Assembly (NCBI RefSeq): GCF_014655295.1 | Contig: NZ_BNBI01000005.1 | Coordinates: 186,001-250,000 of the forward strand | Length of the DNA: 64,000 nucleotides | Direction of reading: 5' to 3' | Source: Streptomyces fumanus | GTDB taxonomy: Bacteria; Actinomycetota; Actinomycetes; Streptomycetales; Streptomycetaceae | Shown: piece by piece, positions 32,037 through 40,451 of the stretch | Layout: the number at the start of each line of letters is the position of its first letter | Numbering within the stretch: the stretch's first letter is position 1 | Translations under genes and position numbers: made by a program | Notes under the pieces: model-generated | What the model was told of the DNA's origin: nothing | The model's input: only the letters and a program-made list of their open reading frames with translations | Databases searched by the model: none

Positions 32037-33206
32037 TCAGGCCCCGTCCGTCACGAGGTCGGCGGGCCCCGGGGTCGACGGGCCGGTGTGCCCGGACAGG
32101 GCGAGGGTCAGGTCGAGTTCGGCCAGCAGGCACCGTACGACGTGCTCGACGCCCGCCTGTCCGTCCAGGCCCAGCCCGTAGACGTACGGCCGCCCGAGCA
32201 GCACCGCGCGGGCGCCCAGCGCCAGGGCCTTGAACACGTCGTCGCCGGTGCGGATCCCGCTGTCGAACAGGACGGTGAGCCGGTCGCCGACCGCCTCGGC
32301 GACCCGGGGCAGCGCGTCGGCGGCGGCGACCGCGCCGGCCACCTGCCGGCCGCCGTGGTTGGACACCACCACCCCGTCCATCCCGGCGTCCGCGGCGAGC
32401 CGGGCGTCGTCCGGGTGCAGGATGCCCTTCAGCACGATCGGGCCGTCCCAGTTCTCCCGCAGGAACGCCAGGTCCGGCCAGCTCTTGCCGGGGTCGGAGA
32501 ACATGCCCACGAAGTGCATCACCGCGGCGTCGAGGTCCTCGTGCACCGGCTTGGCGAGCCCGGCCCGGAACGCCGGGTCGGAGAAGTAGTTGGCGGTGCC
32601 CACCCCGCGCAGGAACGGCAGGTACGCCTGGTCCAGGTCGCGCGGGCGCCAGGACAGCAGCGGGGTGTCCAGCGTGACGAACAGCGCCGTGAACCCGGCC
32701 GCCTCGGCCCGCCGCAGGAAGCTGCGGGCCACCTCCCGGTCCTTGGGCCAGTAGAGCTGGAACCAGCGCTCGGCGTCGCCCATCGCCTCCGCCACCCGCT
32801 CCATCGGCGTGCTGGACGCCGACGACAGCACGAACGGCACGCCCTGCGCGGCGGCGGCCCGCGCGGCGGCCGGCTCGGCCTCCGGGTGCATGATCGACAG
32901 CACCCCGACCGGCGCCAGCGCCACCGGCGCGGGCAGCGACCGGCCCAGCACGTCCACCGACAGGTCCCGCTCGCGCACGTCCCGCAGCATCCGGGGCACG
33001 ATCCGGTGCCGGGCGAGGGCCGCCCGGTTGGCGCGGGCGGTGCTGCCGTCGCCCGCGCTGCCCGCCACGTAGCCGACGGGGCCGGGGCCGAGGCGCCGCT
33101 CGGTGAGCGCCTCCAGGGCGGTCAGGTCGGTGGGCAGCCGGGGCACGGCCCCGGTCATGCCGTTCAGGTAGATCTCGTACTGGAAGTCCGCCCAGTGCTT
33201 CGCCAT
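32037..33206 (-). CDS. Alpha-hydroxy-acid oxidising FMN enzyme (lactate 2-monooxygenase-like)
   Basis: 389 aa. ATG at 33206; a GTG two codons upstream (33212) with GAGG nearby is an alternative. The FMN-dependent alpha-hydroxy-acid dehydrogenase barrel is clear: YVAGSAGDGSTARANRAAL at the start, PVALAPVGVLSIMHPEAE, the LYWPKDREV segment, FMN lysine in IVLKGILHPDD and the catalytic His in VVSNHGGRQ. The long insertion before the barrel end and the AKHWADFQ start resemble lactate 2-monooxygenase. It should oxidise L-lactate or a related 2-hydroxy acid. The upstream 325-bp region carries several palindromes. Confidence 0.88.
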   Translation of the reverse strand: MAKHWADFQYEIYLNGMTGAVPRLPTDLTALEALTERRLGPGPVGYVAGSAGDGSTARANRAALARHRIVPRMLRDVRERDLSVDVLGRSLPAPVALAPVGVLSIMHPEAEPAAARAAAAQGVPFVLSSASSTPMERVAEAMGDAERWFQLYWPKDREVARSFLRRAEAAGFTALFVTLDTPLLSWRPRDLDQAYLPFLRGVGTANYFSDPAFRAGLAKPVHEDLDAAVMHFVGMFSDPGKSWPDLAFLRENWDGPIVLKGILHPDDARLAADAGMDGVVVSNHGGRQVAGAVAAADALPRVAEAVGDRLTVLFDSGIRTGDDVFKALALGARAVLLGRPYVYGLGLDGQAGVEHVVRCLLAELDLTLALSGHTGPSTPGPADLVTDGA

Positions 33207-33531
33207 CCGCACGTCCGCCTCTCGTCGTCGCGCCGGTGACGATACTCGCCGGTAGGAAGGCGGGGCACGGGGTGGGTTCCGGCCTTTTGCGGAACGTGAT
33301 GATCACGCCAGTGTGACCCGCGAGCGATCACGAAGGGCCGCGATCCGGCATTGAAACGTTCAAAGTCCGTAACTTCTCGCCACTCTTTCAACACTCAAAG
33401 TTACTGAAACGCGCCGGGGCGAGATGAGTTCCGGCGCCGGGATCGGCAGACTCGGGCGCGTCGCTCGTTGCTGGGGAGAACGAGCGCGAAAGGCGGCGGA
33501 CGGAAGTGGGGCCGTCCGCCGCCCGCGAGGG
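33207..33531. other. 325-bp region with palindromes upstream of the hydroxy-acid oxidase
   Basis: There is no gene here. It holds a perfect 13-bp palindrome CGTGATGATCACG (33295-33307) with a related half-site GATCACG near 33326, and TTGAAACGTTCAA (33351-33363, LacI-like symmetry). A 7-bp inverted repeat GTAACTT/AAGTTAC spans about 33369-33408. Reading leftward, ACTTTGA-type direct repeats occur twice, in the AT-richer part. These look like the regulatory region of the leftward oxidase gene. The CDGSH terminator occupies 33492-33523. Confidence 0.55.
33492..33523 (-). terminator. Intrinsic terminator after the CDGSH gene
   Basis: A perfect 12-bp stem (GGCGGCGGACGG / CCGTCCGCCGCC) with an 8-nt loop is followed on the minus strand by TTTCGC. 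It starts 9 nt past the CDGSH stop and closes the leftward gene group. Confidence 0.75.
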
Positions 33532-33735
33532 TCACTCGCGGGACCGGGCGCGGTGGCTGGTGTCGCACCAGGGGTAGCGGCGGCTGCGCCGGCAGGTGCA
33601 CAGGGCGACCCGGAAGCGGTCGGAGGAGACCGTCGAGCCGTCCTCCAGCTCGATCTCCACCGGGCCCTCCACCAGCATCGGTCCCCGGCGCCGGACGGTG
33701 ATCCGGCGGGGCTCGTCAGACGGGGCGTTCGGCAC
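33532..33735 (-). CDS. CDGSH-type iron-sulfur protein
   Basis: 67 aa, GTG at 33735. The MitoNEET-type motif is C46-x-C48-x2-S-x3-P-x-C57-D-x2-H61, so a 2Fe-2S cluster with three Cys and one His ligand is expected. The usual DG before the Ser-His is DT. The start overlaps the end of the methyltransferase gene by 20 bp, so translation is probably coupled. Such small single-CDGSH proteins act in redox or iron-sulfur handling; the partner here is not known. It is the last gene of the leftward group, followed by a terminator. Confidence 0.88.
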   Translation of the reverse strand: MPNAPSDEPRRITVRRRGPMLVEGPVEIELEDGSTVSSDRFRVALCTCRRSRRYPWCDTSHRARSRE

Positions 33736-34369
33736 GGACGACCACCAGCTCCTCCTCGTTGTCGGTGGCGGACAGCAGCCCCCGGTGGCGCAGCCAGCCC
33801 TCCCGGCCGCGCACCACCGGACCGAAGGCGATCCGCTGCCGCCGGGTCACCGCGGCCTTCAGCCCGGCCTCGCGCAGTTGCCCGACGGTCGAGCCGGGGT
33901 CGCTCAGCGCCGACTGCACCAGCAGCAGCACACCACCGGGCCGCAGCAGGCCGGGCGCCTGCCGGCAGATCCGGTCGAGCAGCAGCCGGCCGTCGTGGCC
34001 CGCGTCCCAGGCCCGCGCCGCGCCGCGCGGACGGCGGCCGCCGTGCGGGGAGGGGACGTAGGGCGGATTGGTCAGGACCAGGTCGAAGGTCTCGCCCAGG
34101 ACGGGCGTGAACAGGTTGCCGTGCCGGACGCGCAGCGGCAGTCCGGCACGCGCGGCGTTCAGCCGGGCCGTGCACACCGCCCGCCACGACACGTCCACCG
34201 CGGTCACCCGGGCTCCGCGCCGCGCGGCCTCCAGGGCCAGCGCACCGGTACCGGTTCCCACGTCCAGGACGGCCGCGGCGACGGGCAGTGCCTCGTCGGC
34301 GAGGGCGTCGGCCAGCAGCGCCGTGTCTTCTTGCGGGGCGTACACACCCGGCAGCACCAAGGGGCTCAC
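33716..34369 (-). CDS. HemK2/MTQ2-type class I methyltransferase
   Basis: 217 aa, GTG at 34369 with GAGGCG upstream. SAM-binding core VLDVGTGTGALALEAARRGARVTAVDVS and the N-glutamine/N6-adenine-type motif NPPYVPSP (catalytic NPPY). The lack of an extended N-terminal domain makes it like HemK2/MTQ2 rather than PrmC. It is expected to methylate a glutamine or another amide/amino nitrogen of a protein. It overlaps the CDGSH gene and follows the haem-oxygenase-like gene by 21 bp, so the three form one operon. Confidence 0.85.
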   Translation of the reverse strand: MSPLVLPGVYAPQEDTALLADALADEALPVAAAVLDVGTGTGALALEAARRGARVTAVDVSWRAVCTARLNAARAGLPLRVRHGNLFTPVLGETFDLVLTNPPYVPSPHGGRRPRGAARAWDAGHDGRLLLDRICRQAPGLLRPGGVLLLVQSALSDPGSTVGQLREAGLKAAVTRRQRIAFGPVVRGREGWLRHRGLLSATDNEEELVVVRAERPV

Positions 34370-34390
34370 GCGCCTCGGGTACCCCGGCGA

Positions 34391-35404
34391 TCAGGAAGTA
34401 TGGGAGATCCCGGAGGGAAGCGGTACGCGCAGCGAGGACCGCCCCGCCCGCCAGTCGGAGAGCAGCCGGGCGGCCAGCCGGTCCTCGACCAGGCCGGTGG
34501 CGTCGATGCCCAGCACCACGTCCGGCGCCAGCTCCGGCTCCTCCTCCAGCAGACCGCCGATCACCTCGTGGCGGACCACCTGCTCGTGCACCGCGTCGGC
34601 CTCGACGTGCTCGTCGTAGAAGAACTCGGCGGCGGGTCCCGCGCCGGTGCGGCGCATCGCCTCGGCGAGCCGCCGGGAGCCGGGGGAGGAGGTGATCTCG
34701 ACCGCCGCGAAGTGCCCCACCAGGGCGCCGCGCAGCGAGCGGTGCAGCCCGAACAGGGACATCAGGTTCACCGTGGCCAGCAGCTCCGCGCAGGCCGCGT
34801 CCAGATAGCGCCCGTACGCCGTGTCCAGGCCCAGGTCGGTCATCAGGTCGGCGAAGAGCCGGGCGTGCACCCGGTCGGCGCGGCCGCCGCCGTACTCGTC
34901 GAACTCCACCGCGGCCATCCCCGCCTTGGCCCGGCCCCAGAGCCGGGGCAGCACCCAGGCGTGCGGGTCGGCCTCCTTCAGGTGGTACAGCGAACGCTGG
35001 GCGGCGTACTCGCGCAGGTGCCACAGCTCGCCCTTGTCCCGCAGGAAGTGGCTGACGCCGTTGCCGTCCACGGGCTCCACCAGCAGATCGCCGACCGCCT
35101 CGTCGACGCTGTCGTGCACGGGCGTGTCCTCGCGCAGGGCGGCCAGGAAGACGCGCTCCAGCGCCCCCCGGACGCGCAGCAGCTCCGGGTCCCACTCCAG
35201 GTCGGGGCAGACCCCGGCGAAGCCCCGGTAGTGCAGCTCGTAGCACTGGTACAGGGCGAGCTGCAGGTCGTCGCCGTACGGGTCGGCGGCGGCCACGGCC
35301 TCGGGGGCGGGCAGCGGCCCGGTGCCCCGCAGATGGTCCCGGACGGCCGCGGAGAGGGGGCCCCGGGCGGACGGCAGAGATGGTCCTTCGCGGTCGTACT
35401 CCAT
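34391..35404 (-). CDS. Iron-containing redox enzyme family protein (haem-oxygenase-like fold)
   Basis: 337 aa, ATG at 35404 with GGGGG 2 nt before it. The helical pattern and acidic/His residues fit the haem-oxygenase-like diiron oxidase (HDO) group: LYQCYELHYRGFAG, the GHFAAVEITSSPGSRRLAEAMRRTG segment, and the acidic EFFYDEHVEADAVHEQVVRHE helix, which supplies Glu/His ligands. Known HDO members oxidise or decarboxylate small substrates with a labile diiron centre. Grouped with a CDGSH iron-sulfur protein and a methyltransferase, a shared iron-dependent modification is an attractive but unproven idea. Confidence 0.75.
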   Translation of the reverse strand: MEYDREGPSLPSARGPLSAAVRDHLRGTGPLPAPEAVAAADPYGDDLQLALYQCYELHYRGFAGVCPDLEWDPELLRVRGALERVFLAALREDTPVHDSVDEAVGDLLVEPVDGNGVSHFLRDKGELWHLREYAAQRSLYHLKEADPHAWVLPRLWGRAKAGMAAVEFDEYGGGRADRVHARLFADLMTDLGLDTAYGRYLDAACAELLATVNLMSLFGLHRSLRGALVGHFAAVEITSSPGSRRLAEAMRRTGAGPAAEFFYDEHVEADAVHEQVVRHEVIGGLLEEEPELAPDVVLGIDATGLVEDRLAARLLSDWRAGRSSLRVPLPSGISHTS

Positions 35405-35490
35405 GGTCCCCCGGGTACCCGGGCGCGATGAACGCACGCCCGTGATCCACGGCACGCCCGGGGCGCCGGGGGCCTCGTCGGCGCCGGGGG

Positions 35491-35691
35491 TCAGTCGTGG
35501 TGGGACTGCTCCTGGGCGCCGGTGTTGGGGGAGGTGGCGTCGCCGGCCTCGCCGCGGTGCCGGCGCTCGCGCGGGTCCTCGGGGTCGCGGGTCTCGGCCT
35601 CCTCGACCTCGCGGATGACCTCCTCGATGGCCGTCTGCGGCGGCTTCCGGGCGTGCTCGTCGGGCCGGGCGCCGTTGTCGTTGCCGGACAT
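35491..35691 (-). CDS. Small charged hypothetical protein
   Basis: 66 aa, ATG at 35691 with GAGGGG upstream. Residues about 18-38 (QTAIEEVIREVEEAETRDPED) could form an amphipathic helix; the rest is Glu/Arg/Gly-rich and likely disordered. No motif is recognised. It sits between Ppx/GppA (113 bp upstream) and the haem-oxygenase-like gene (86 bp downstream), all leftward. The good ribosome-binding site argues for a real gene. Confidence 0.6.
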   Translation of the reverse strand: MSGNDNGARPDEHARKPPQTAIEEVIREVEEAETRDPEDPRERRHRGEAGDATSPNTGAQEQSHHD

Positions 35692-35804
35692 GGACGTCCC
35701 CTCTCTCTCGTTCGTCGGTTCGGTGCTCATGGTGCGTGCCGTGCCGCTGCTCGGCGGGCTCGGCGTGGTGGCGGTAGGGGGCCGGGGTGCCGCTGCCGGC
35801 CGGT

Positions 35805-36815
35805 TCAGCGCGGGCTGCCCGCGACGCGCAGCGGCACCGGTTGCGGGGGGTCCGACTCGTCGCTGCCCCGGATCACCTCCGCCCACCAGGACGGGCCGTC
35901 CTCGATGTGGCGCAGCAGGATGCCCTCGCGGATCGCCCAGGGGCAGATGGTCACCGCGTCCAGGCCGGTCAGCTTCATCGCCGTGTGCGCCACCACCGCG
36001 CCGGCCAGGCTCTGCGCGGCCCGGGGCGCGGAGATGCCGGGCAGCGCGGCCCGCTCGGCGGCGGGCAGGGCGGCCAGCCGGCCGATCGCGGTCCGCAGGT
36101 CGTCGCAGTGCAACCGGCGGTCCACGAACGGGCCGTGGCGTCCCGGCGCGGCCCCGCACAACCTGCCGAGCTGCTGGAAGGTACGGGAGGTGCCCACGGC
36201 GGTGCGGGGGCCCTCCCAGCGGATCCGGGCCGCCACGTCCCGGAGCTGGTGGCGGACCCTGCGGCGCAGCGCCTTGACCTGCTCCGGGGGCGGCGGGTCC
36301 GCCCCGCCGTCGAAGAACTCGTGGGTGAGCCGTCCCGCGCCCAGCGGCAGCGAGGCCACGAAGTCGGGCAGTCGGCCCCGGCCGAAGGCGACCTCCAGCG
36401 AGCCGCCGCCGATGTCCAGCAGCGCCAGCGGACCCGACCGCCAGCCCATCCAGCGCCGGGCGCCCAGGAAGGTCAGCTCGGCCTCCACCTCGCCCGGCAG
36501 GGTGCACAGCGGCACGCCGGTGCGGGCCCGGACGGTGTCCAGCACCGCACGCCGGTTGGGGGCGGCCCGTACCACGGCGGTCGCGAAGGCCAGCGGGCCG
36601 GCCGCGCCCCAGCGGGCCGCCGTCCGGCTCGCCTCCGCGACTGCCCCGGCCAGTCGTTCGACCGCCTCCTCGGGGATCGGGCCCCCGGGTCTGACCTCCT
36701 CGGACAGGCGCAGCCGCCACTTGGCGGTGTGCACCGGCAGCGGGACGCCGCCCTCGGCGTCCGCCACCACCAGCCGTACCGTCTTCGAGCCCACGTCCAC
36801 CACGCTGATCCGCAT
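35805..36815 (-). CDS. ppx: Ppx/GppA-family exopolyphosphatase/guanosine-pentaphosphatase
   Basis: 336 aa, ATG at 36815 (a GTG six codons upstream is possible). Actin-like ATPase fold of the family: VVDVGSKTVRLVVAD (phosphate 1), a catalytic acidic segment LPGEVEAELTFLGAR, and LLDIGGGSLEVAFG (phosphate 2). Length equals the short two-domain actinobacterial Ppx, without the C-terminal HD domain of the enterobacterial form. It should hydrolyse polyphosphate or pppGpp and so touch the stringent response. It is divergent from the protease gene and probably starts the leftward group. Confidence 0.9.
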   Translation of the reverse strand: MRISVVDVGSKTVRLVVADAEGGVPLPVHTAKWRLRLSEEVRPGGPIPEEAVERLAGAVAEASRTAARWGAAGPLAFATAVVRAAPNRRAVLDTVRARTGVPLCTLPGEVEAELTFLGARRWMGWRSGPLALLDIGGGSLEVAFGRGRLPDFVASLPLGAGRLTHEFFDGGADPPPPEQVKALRRRVRHQLRDVAARIRWEGPRTAVGTSRTFQQLGRLCGAAPGRHGPFVDRRLHCDDLRTAIGRLAALPAAERAALPGISAPRAAQSLAGAVVAHTAMKLTGLDAVTICPWAIREGILLRHIEDGPSWWAEVIRGSDESDPPQPVPLRVAGSPR

Positions 36816-36958
36816 GCAGGCGCAGGTACCCACTCAGCCCGGGGGCAACGCCCCGGGCCGCTCGGATGCGCCCGGAGCGAGGACGGTCTGAACGGCGGCG
36901 CCGGGCGGCGCGTACCACCTGCCGTCCAGGCGCCCCGTTTCCCAGGAGGTCGAGAAGG

Positions 36959-38122
36959 TTGAGTCACCAGCGCATCCTGAAGCGCAGGGCCGTGATGGCG
37001 GCGGGCGGCGTCATGGCGCTCGGCGCGGCGGCCGTCCTGCTGCCGCACGCCAGTGCCTCGCCGGACGGTTCGGCGCGGGACGCCGCGCCCCGCACCCTGC
37101 GGGCGGCCGACGCCTCGGACCTCGCCGCCCGGCTCGCCGCCACGCTCGGCGACTCCTTCGCCGGCTCCTACTACGACGCCGGTGAGCGCCGGCTCGTCGT
37201 CAACGTCGTGGCGGACGGCGGCGGCGAGGCGGTCGCGGCGGCCCAGCGGGCGGGCGCGGCCGTCCGCGAGGTCGGCAACAGCGTCCCCGAACTGACCGCG
37301 GGCGCCCGCACCCTGAGCTCCCGGGCCGCCGTCCCGGGCACCGCCTGGGCGATCGACCCCCGCACCAACCGGCTCGTCGTCACCGCCGACAGCACCGTCA
37401 CCGGCCGGGACTGGGACCAACTGGAGTCCACCGTCCGGGAACTCGGCTCCGGCATGGCGACCCTGAGGAAGTCCGCCAGCACCTTCACGACGTTCGCCTC
37501 GGGCGGTGACGCGATCTTCGGCGGCGGCGCCCGCTGTTCGCTCGGCTTCAACGTCACCGCCGCCGACGGCTCGCCCGCCTTCCTCACCGCCGGGCACTGC
37601 GGGGTCGCCGCCGCCCAGTGGTCCGACGCGCAGGACGGGGCGCCGGTCGCCACCGTCGACCGGGCGGTCTTCCCCGGCGCGGGTGACTTCTCCCTCGTCC
37701 GGTACGACGACCCGGCCACCGAGGCGCCGAGCGAGGTGAACGCCGGCGGCCGGAGCGTCCCGATCGCCGCGGCCGCCGAGGCGACCGTCGGCCAGCGCGT
37801 CCTGAGGACGGGCAGCACCACCGGGACGGCCGACGGCCAGGTCCTGGGCCTGGACGCCACGGTGAACTACCCCGAGGGCACGGTCACCGGCCTCGTCCAG
37901 ACCGACGTGTGCGCCGAACCCGGGGACAGCGGCGGCCCGTTGTTCACCGAGGACGGCCTCGCGCTCGGACTCACCTCCGGCGGCAGCGGCGACTGCACGG
38001 TGGGCGGCGAGACCTTCTTCCAGCCGGTCACCACGGCGCTGGAGGCGGTGGGGGCGACGCTGGGCGACGCGACCGGGGCCGGGGAGGGGGACGGCGACTC
38101 CACCGCCGTACCGGCGTACTGA
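36959..38122 (+). CDS. Streptogrisin-like S1 serine protease, secreted with prodomain
   Basis: 387 aa from a TTG at 36959, chosen because AGGAGGT is 8 nt upstream and the signal peptide starts there. Residues 1-38 are a signal peptide (HQRILKRRAVMAAGGVMALGAAAVLLPHASA). An alpha-lytic-type prodomain (about 45-175) assists folding. The mature chymotrypsin-like domain has His213 (TAGHCG), Asp243 (GDFSLV) and Ser324 (EPGDSGGP). It is related to streptogrisins and is probably released to digest protein. It is convergent with the SpoIIE-family gene. Confidence 0.92.
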   Translation: MSHQRILKRRAVMAAGGVMALGAAAVLLPHASASPDGSARDAAPRTLRAADASDLAARLAATLGDSFAGSYYDAGERRLVVNVVADGGGEAVAAAQRAGAAVREVGNSVPELTAGARTLSSRAAVPGTAWAIDPRTNRLVVTADSTVTGRDWDQLESTVRELGSGMATLRKSASTFTTFASGGDAIFGGGARCSLGFNVTAADGSPAFLTAGHCGVAAAQWSDAQDGAPVATVDRAVFPGAGDFSLVRYDDPATEAPSEVNAGGRSVPIAAAAEATVGQRVLRTGSTTGTADGQVLGLDATVNYPEGTVTGLVQTDVCAEPGDSGGPLFTEDGLALGLTSGGSGDCTVGGETFFQPVTTALEAVGATLGDATGAGEGDGDSTAVPAY

Positions 38123-38140
38123 CCGCCGTACCGCCGCGGC

Positions 38141-40285
38141 TCACTCCCTCCGCGTCCGCAGCAGCAGCAGCGCGATGTCGTCGGGGCGTTCCTCCGCGTC
38201 CGCCTCGTCCCGTACCAGGCGGTCGGCCAGTTCCGGCAGGGGCAGGTCGCCCGCCTCGGTGAGCCGGTCGCCGAGTTCGGCCAGGGAGTCGTCGAAGTCG
38301 GTGCCCGGGGACTCCACCAGGCCGTCGGTGTAGAGGACGAGCAGGGCGCCGGGGGCGAGGTCCAGCTCCGTGCACGGATAGCGGGCCGCGCCGTCGATGC
38401 CCAGCAGCGGGCCCCCGGCCACGTCGGGCACCCGGACCCGGCCGTCGGGCCCGCGCAGCAGCGGCGGCGGGTGCCCGGCGCGGGCCAGCACCGCCCGTCC
38501 CCGCCCCGGGTCGAGGCGCAGGTACAGACAGCTCACGAACAGCTCGGTGCCCAGGTCGATCAGCAGCCGGTTGGTGCTGCGCATGACCTCCTCGGGTTCC
38601 TGGCCGAGCGCCGTGCAGGCGCGGACGGCGGTGCGGACCTGGCCCATCAGCCCGGCCGCCGTCACGTTGTGCCCCTGGACGTCCCCGATGACGGCCGCCG
38701 CGGTGCCCCCGGCCGGCACCAGGTCGTAGAAGTCGCCGCCGATGTCCATGCCCCGGGTGGCCGGCAGATAGCGGGCCGCCGCCTCGATGCCGGGCACCAC
38801 CGGCAGCGAACGCGGCAGCAGCGCCTCCTGGAGCCCGTGCGCCAGCCGCTGCTTGGCGTCGTACAGCAGGGCCCGGTCCAGGGCCTGCGCGACCAGCCCG
38901 GCCATGCTGATCAGCACCGCCCGCTCGTCGGTGGTGAAGCGGTGCGGCGCGTCGTAGGCGAGGACGCAGGTGCCCACCGGCCGTCCCGAGGCGATCAGCG
39001 GCAGGAACGCCCAGGCCGCGAAGCCGTCCGGCGAGGAGCGCCGCGTCGGGTACAGGCGCCGCAGCTCCTCCCAGGACTCGAAGAACCCGGGCACACCGGT
39101 CCGCAGCACCTGCGCGCCGGGCGTCGGCTCGGTCAGCGGCATCCCGTCGAAGCCCTCCACGACCCGCGGCTCCGGATAGCCCCGGTGCCCGATGACGTAC
39201 ATCCGCCCGGCCCGCGAGCCCAGGAGGGCGAAGGCCCGGCTGCCCACGGTCGGCGCGATCTCGTCGGCGATCAGTTGCATCACGTCCCGTACGTCCGCCG
39301 CCTCGGCCAGCGCCCCGGTCAGGCTCACCACCTTCGAGACGCTGACCAGCCGGGACGGCGTCTCGGCCGGGGCCGGTGCCGACCGGCCGGGCCGCGACAC
39401 GCCCCGGGCCCGGCTGATCCGCACGCTCAGCCCGGTCCGGCTCGGGTACAGCCGGAAGGACAGCCACTCGCCGGGCGGCCGCAGCGCCGTGAACGACGTG
39501 GTGTGCTGGCTGAGCAGCGCGGCCCGGTAGCGGTCCTCGTAGACGGGGTCGTCCAGCCAGGGCACCGCCGACCACAGCGGGACGCCGATCAGCCGGTCGG
39601 CGGGGACGCCGAGCAGCTCGGCCGCCGCCGGGTTGGCGAAGCCGACCCTTCCGTCCAGGTCCAGCGAGCACAGCCCGTACGGCAGCCGGGCCGCCATCCG
39701 CGCCGCCTCCACCGCGCCGAGCGTGCCGGCCGCGCCGCCCACCGTCGGGGCGGCCGGCAGATCGGGTTCGGGGCGGACGGGCCGGCCGGCCCCGGCGGCC
39801 CGCTCCAGCTTCAGCGCCAGCTCGTGGCAGGCCGCCATCAGCCGCTCCCGCTGCCGGTCGGACAGCTCCGGGGGGTGCGTGCCCGGCCAGGTGAGGAAGA
39901 CCGCGCCGTACACGGCGCTCTCCGTGGCCACCGGCAGCGCGGCCATCGCGAACGGATAGGGGATGACCACGGCGACCCGCGGATAGCGGCGGGCCATCTC
40001 CTCCTCGCCGCCGACCCAGATCAACCGCCGCAGTTGCACCGCGTCGACGACCGGCACCCGGGCGCCGAGCGTGATCCGCTCCCAGGGCGCGGCGAAGGCC
40101 CGGGGCAGCCCCGCCATCACCGCCATCTCCAGCACCGGCGGGTCCGCGGCCAGCAGGTACACCGCGCCGGAGTGCGCGTGGAACTCCTCCAGCATCGCGG
40201 CCAGCGCCAGCGACAGCACCGGCGGGCCGGCCCGCGACCGGCCGTCCGGTGGCGGGCGCGGCGAGGACGACCGACCGTCGGACAC
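38141..40285 (-). CDS. GAF-PAS-GAF-SpoIIE phosphatase
   Basis: 714 aa from a GTG at 40285 with GGAGG 8 nt upstream. Order: GAF-like (about 25-165), PAS (about 190-290, GLCSLDLDGRVGFANPAAAELLG), GAF (about 320-470) and PP2C/SpoIIE phosphatase (about 490-710; GGDFYDLVPAGG, GDVQGHN, TDGLVESPG, DDIALLLL). There is no ATPase module, so it should act only as phosphatase on a phospho-STAS protein. It is divergent from a paralogue at 40452, with 166 bp between the starts. Confidence 0.88.
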   Translation of the reverse strand: MSDGRSSSPRPPPDGRSRAGPPVLSLALAAMLEEFHAHSGAVYLLAADPPVLEMAVMAGLPRAFAAPWERITLGARVPVVDAVQLRRLIWVGGEEEMARRYPRVAVVIPYPFAMAALPVATESAVYGAVFLTWPGTHPPELSDRQRERLMAACHELALKLERAAGAGRPVRPEPDLPAAPTVGGAAGTLGAVEAARMAARLPYGLCSLDLDGRVGFANPAAAELLGVPADRLIGVPLWSAVPWLDDPVYEDRYRAALLSQHTTSFTALRPPGEWLSFRLYPSRTGLSVRISRARGVSRPGRSAPAPAETPSRLVSVSKVVSLTGALAEAADVRDVMQLIADEIAPTVGSRAFALLGSRAGRMYVIGHRGYPEPRVVEGFDGMPLTEPTPGAQVLRTGVPGFFESWEELRRLYPTRRSSPDGFAAWAFLPLIASGRPVGTCVLAYDAPHRFTTDERAVLISMAGLVAQALDRALLYDAKQRLAHGLQEALLPRSLPVVPGIEAAARYLPATRGMDIGGDFYDLVPAGGTAAAVIGDVQGHNVTAAGLMGQVRTAVRACTALGQEPEEVMRSTNRLLIDLGTELFVSCLYLRLDPGRGRAVLARAGHPPPLLRGPDGRVRVPDVAGGPLLGIDGAARYPCTELDLAPGALLVLYTDGLVESPGTDFDDSLAELGDRLTEAGDLPLPELADRLVRDEADAEERPDDIALLLLRTRRE

Positions 40286-40451
40286 GCCGACCACCTCCTC
40301 GCACGGGCGCGCGGGCGGACCCCGGTAATCAAATCTCCCCCCTGGCGGCCGGTCGCGCACGGCGAGCACCGACCCGGCACCCCCGGCGCGGGCCCGCCCC
40401 GGACCGTCCGCAGGGGCTGCGCGGGTGTCCGGTACGCGCTGTAATGGCGGC

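Noticed and set aside
36815..36833. GTG (36833) as Ppx start
   Set aside because: The six extra residues contain an odd TCAC stretch, and the family normally starts at the VVDVG strand; kept only as an alternative.
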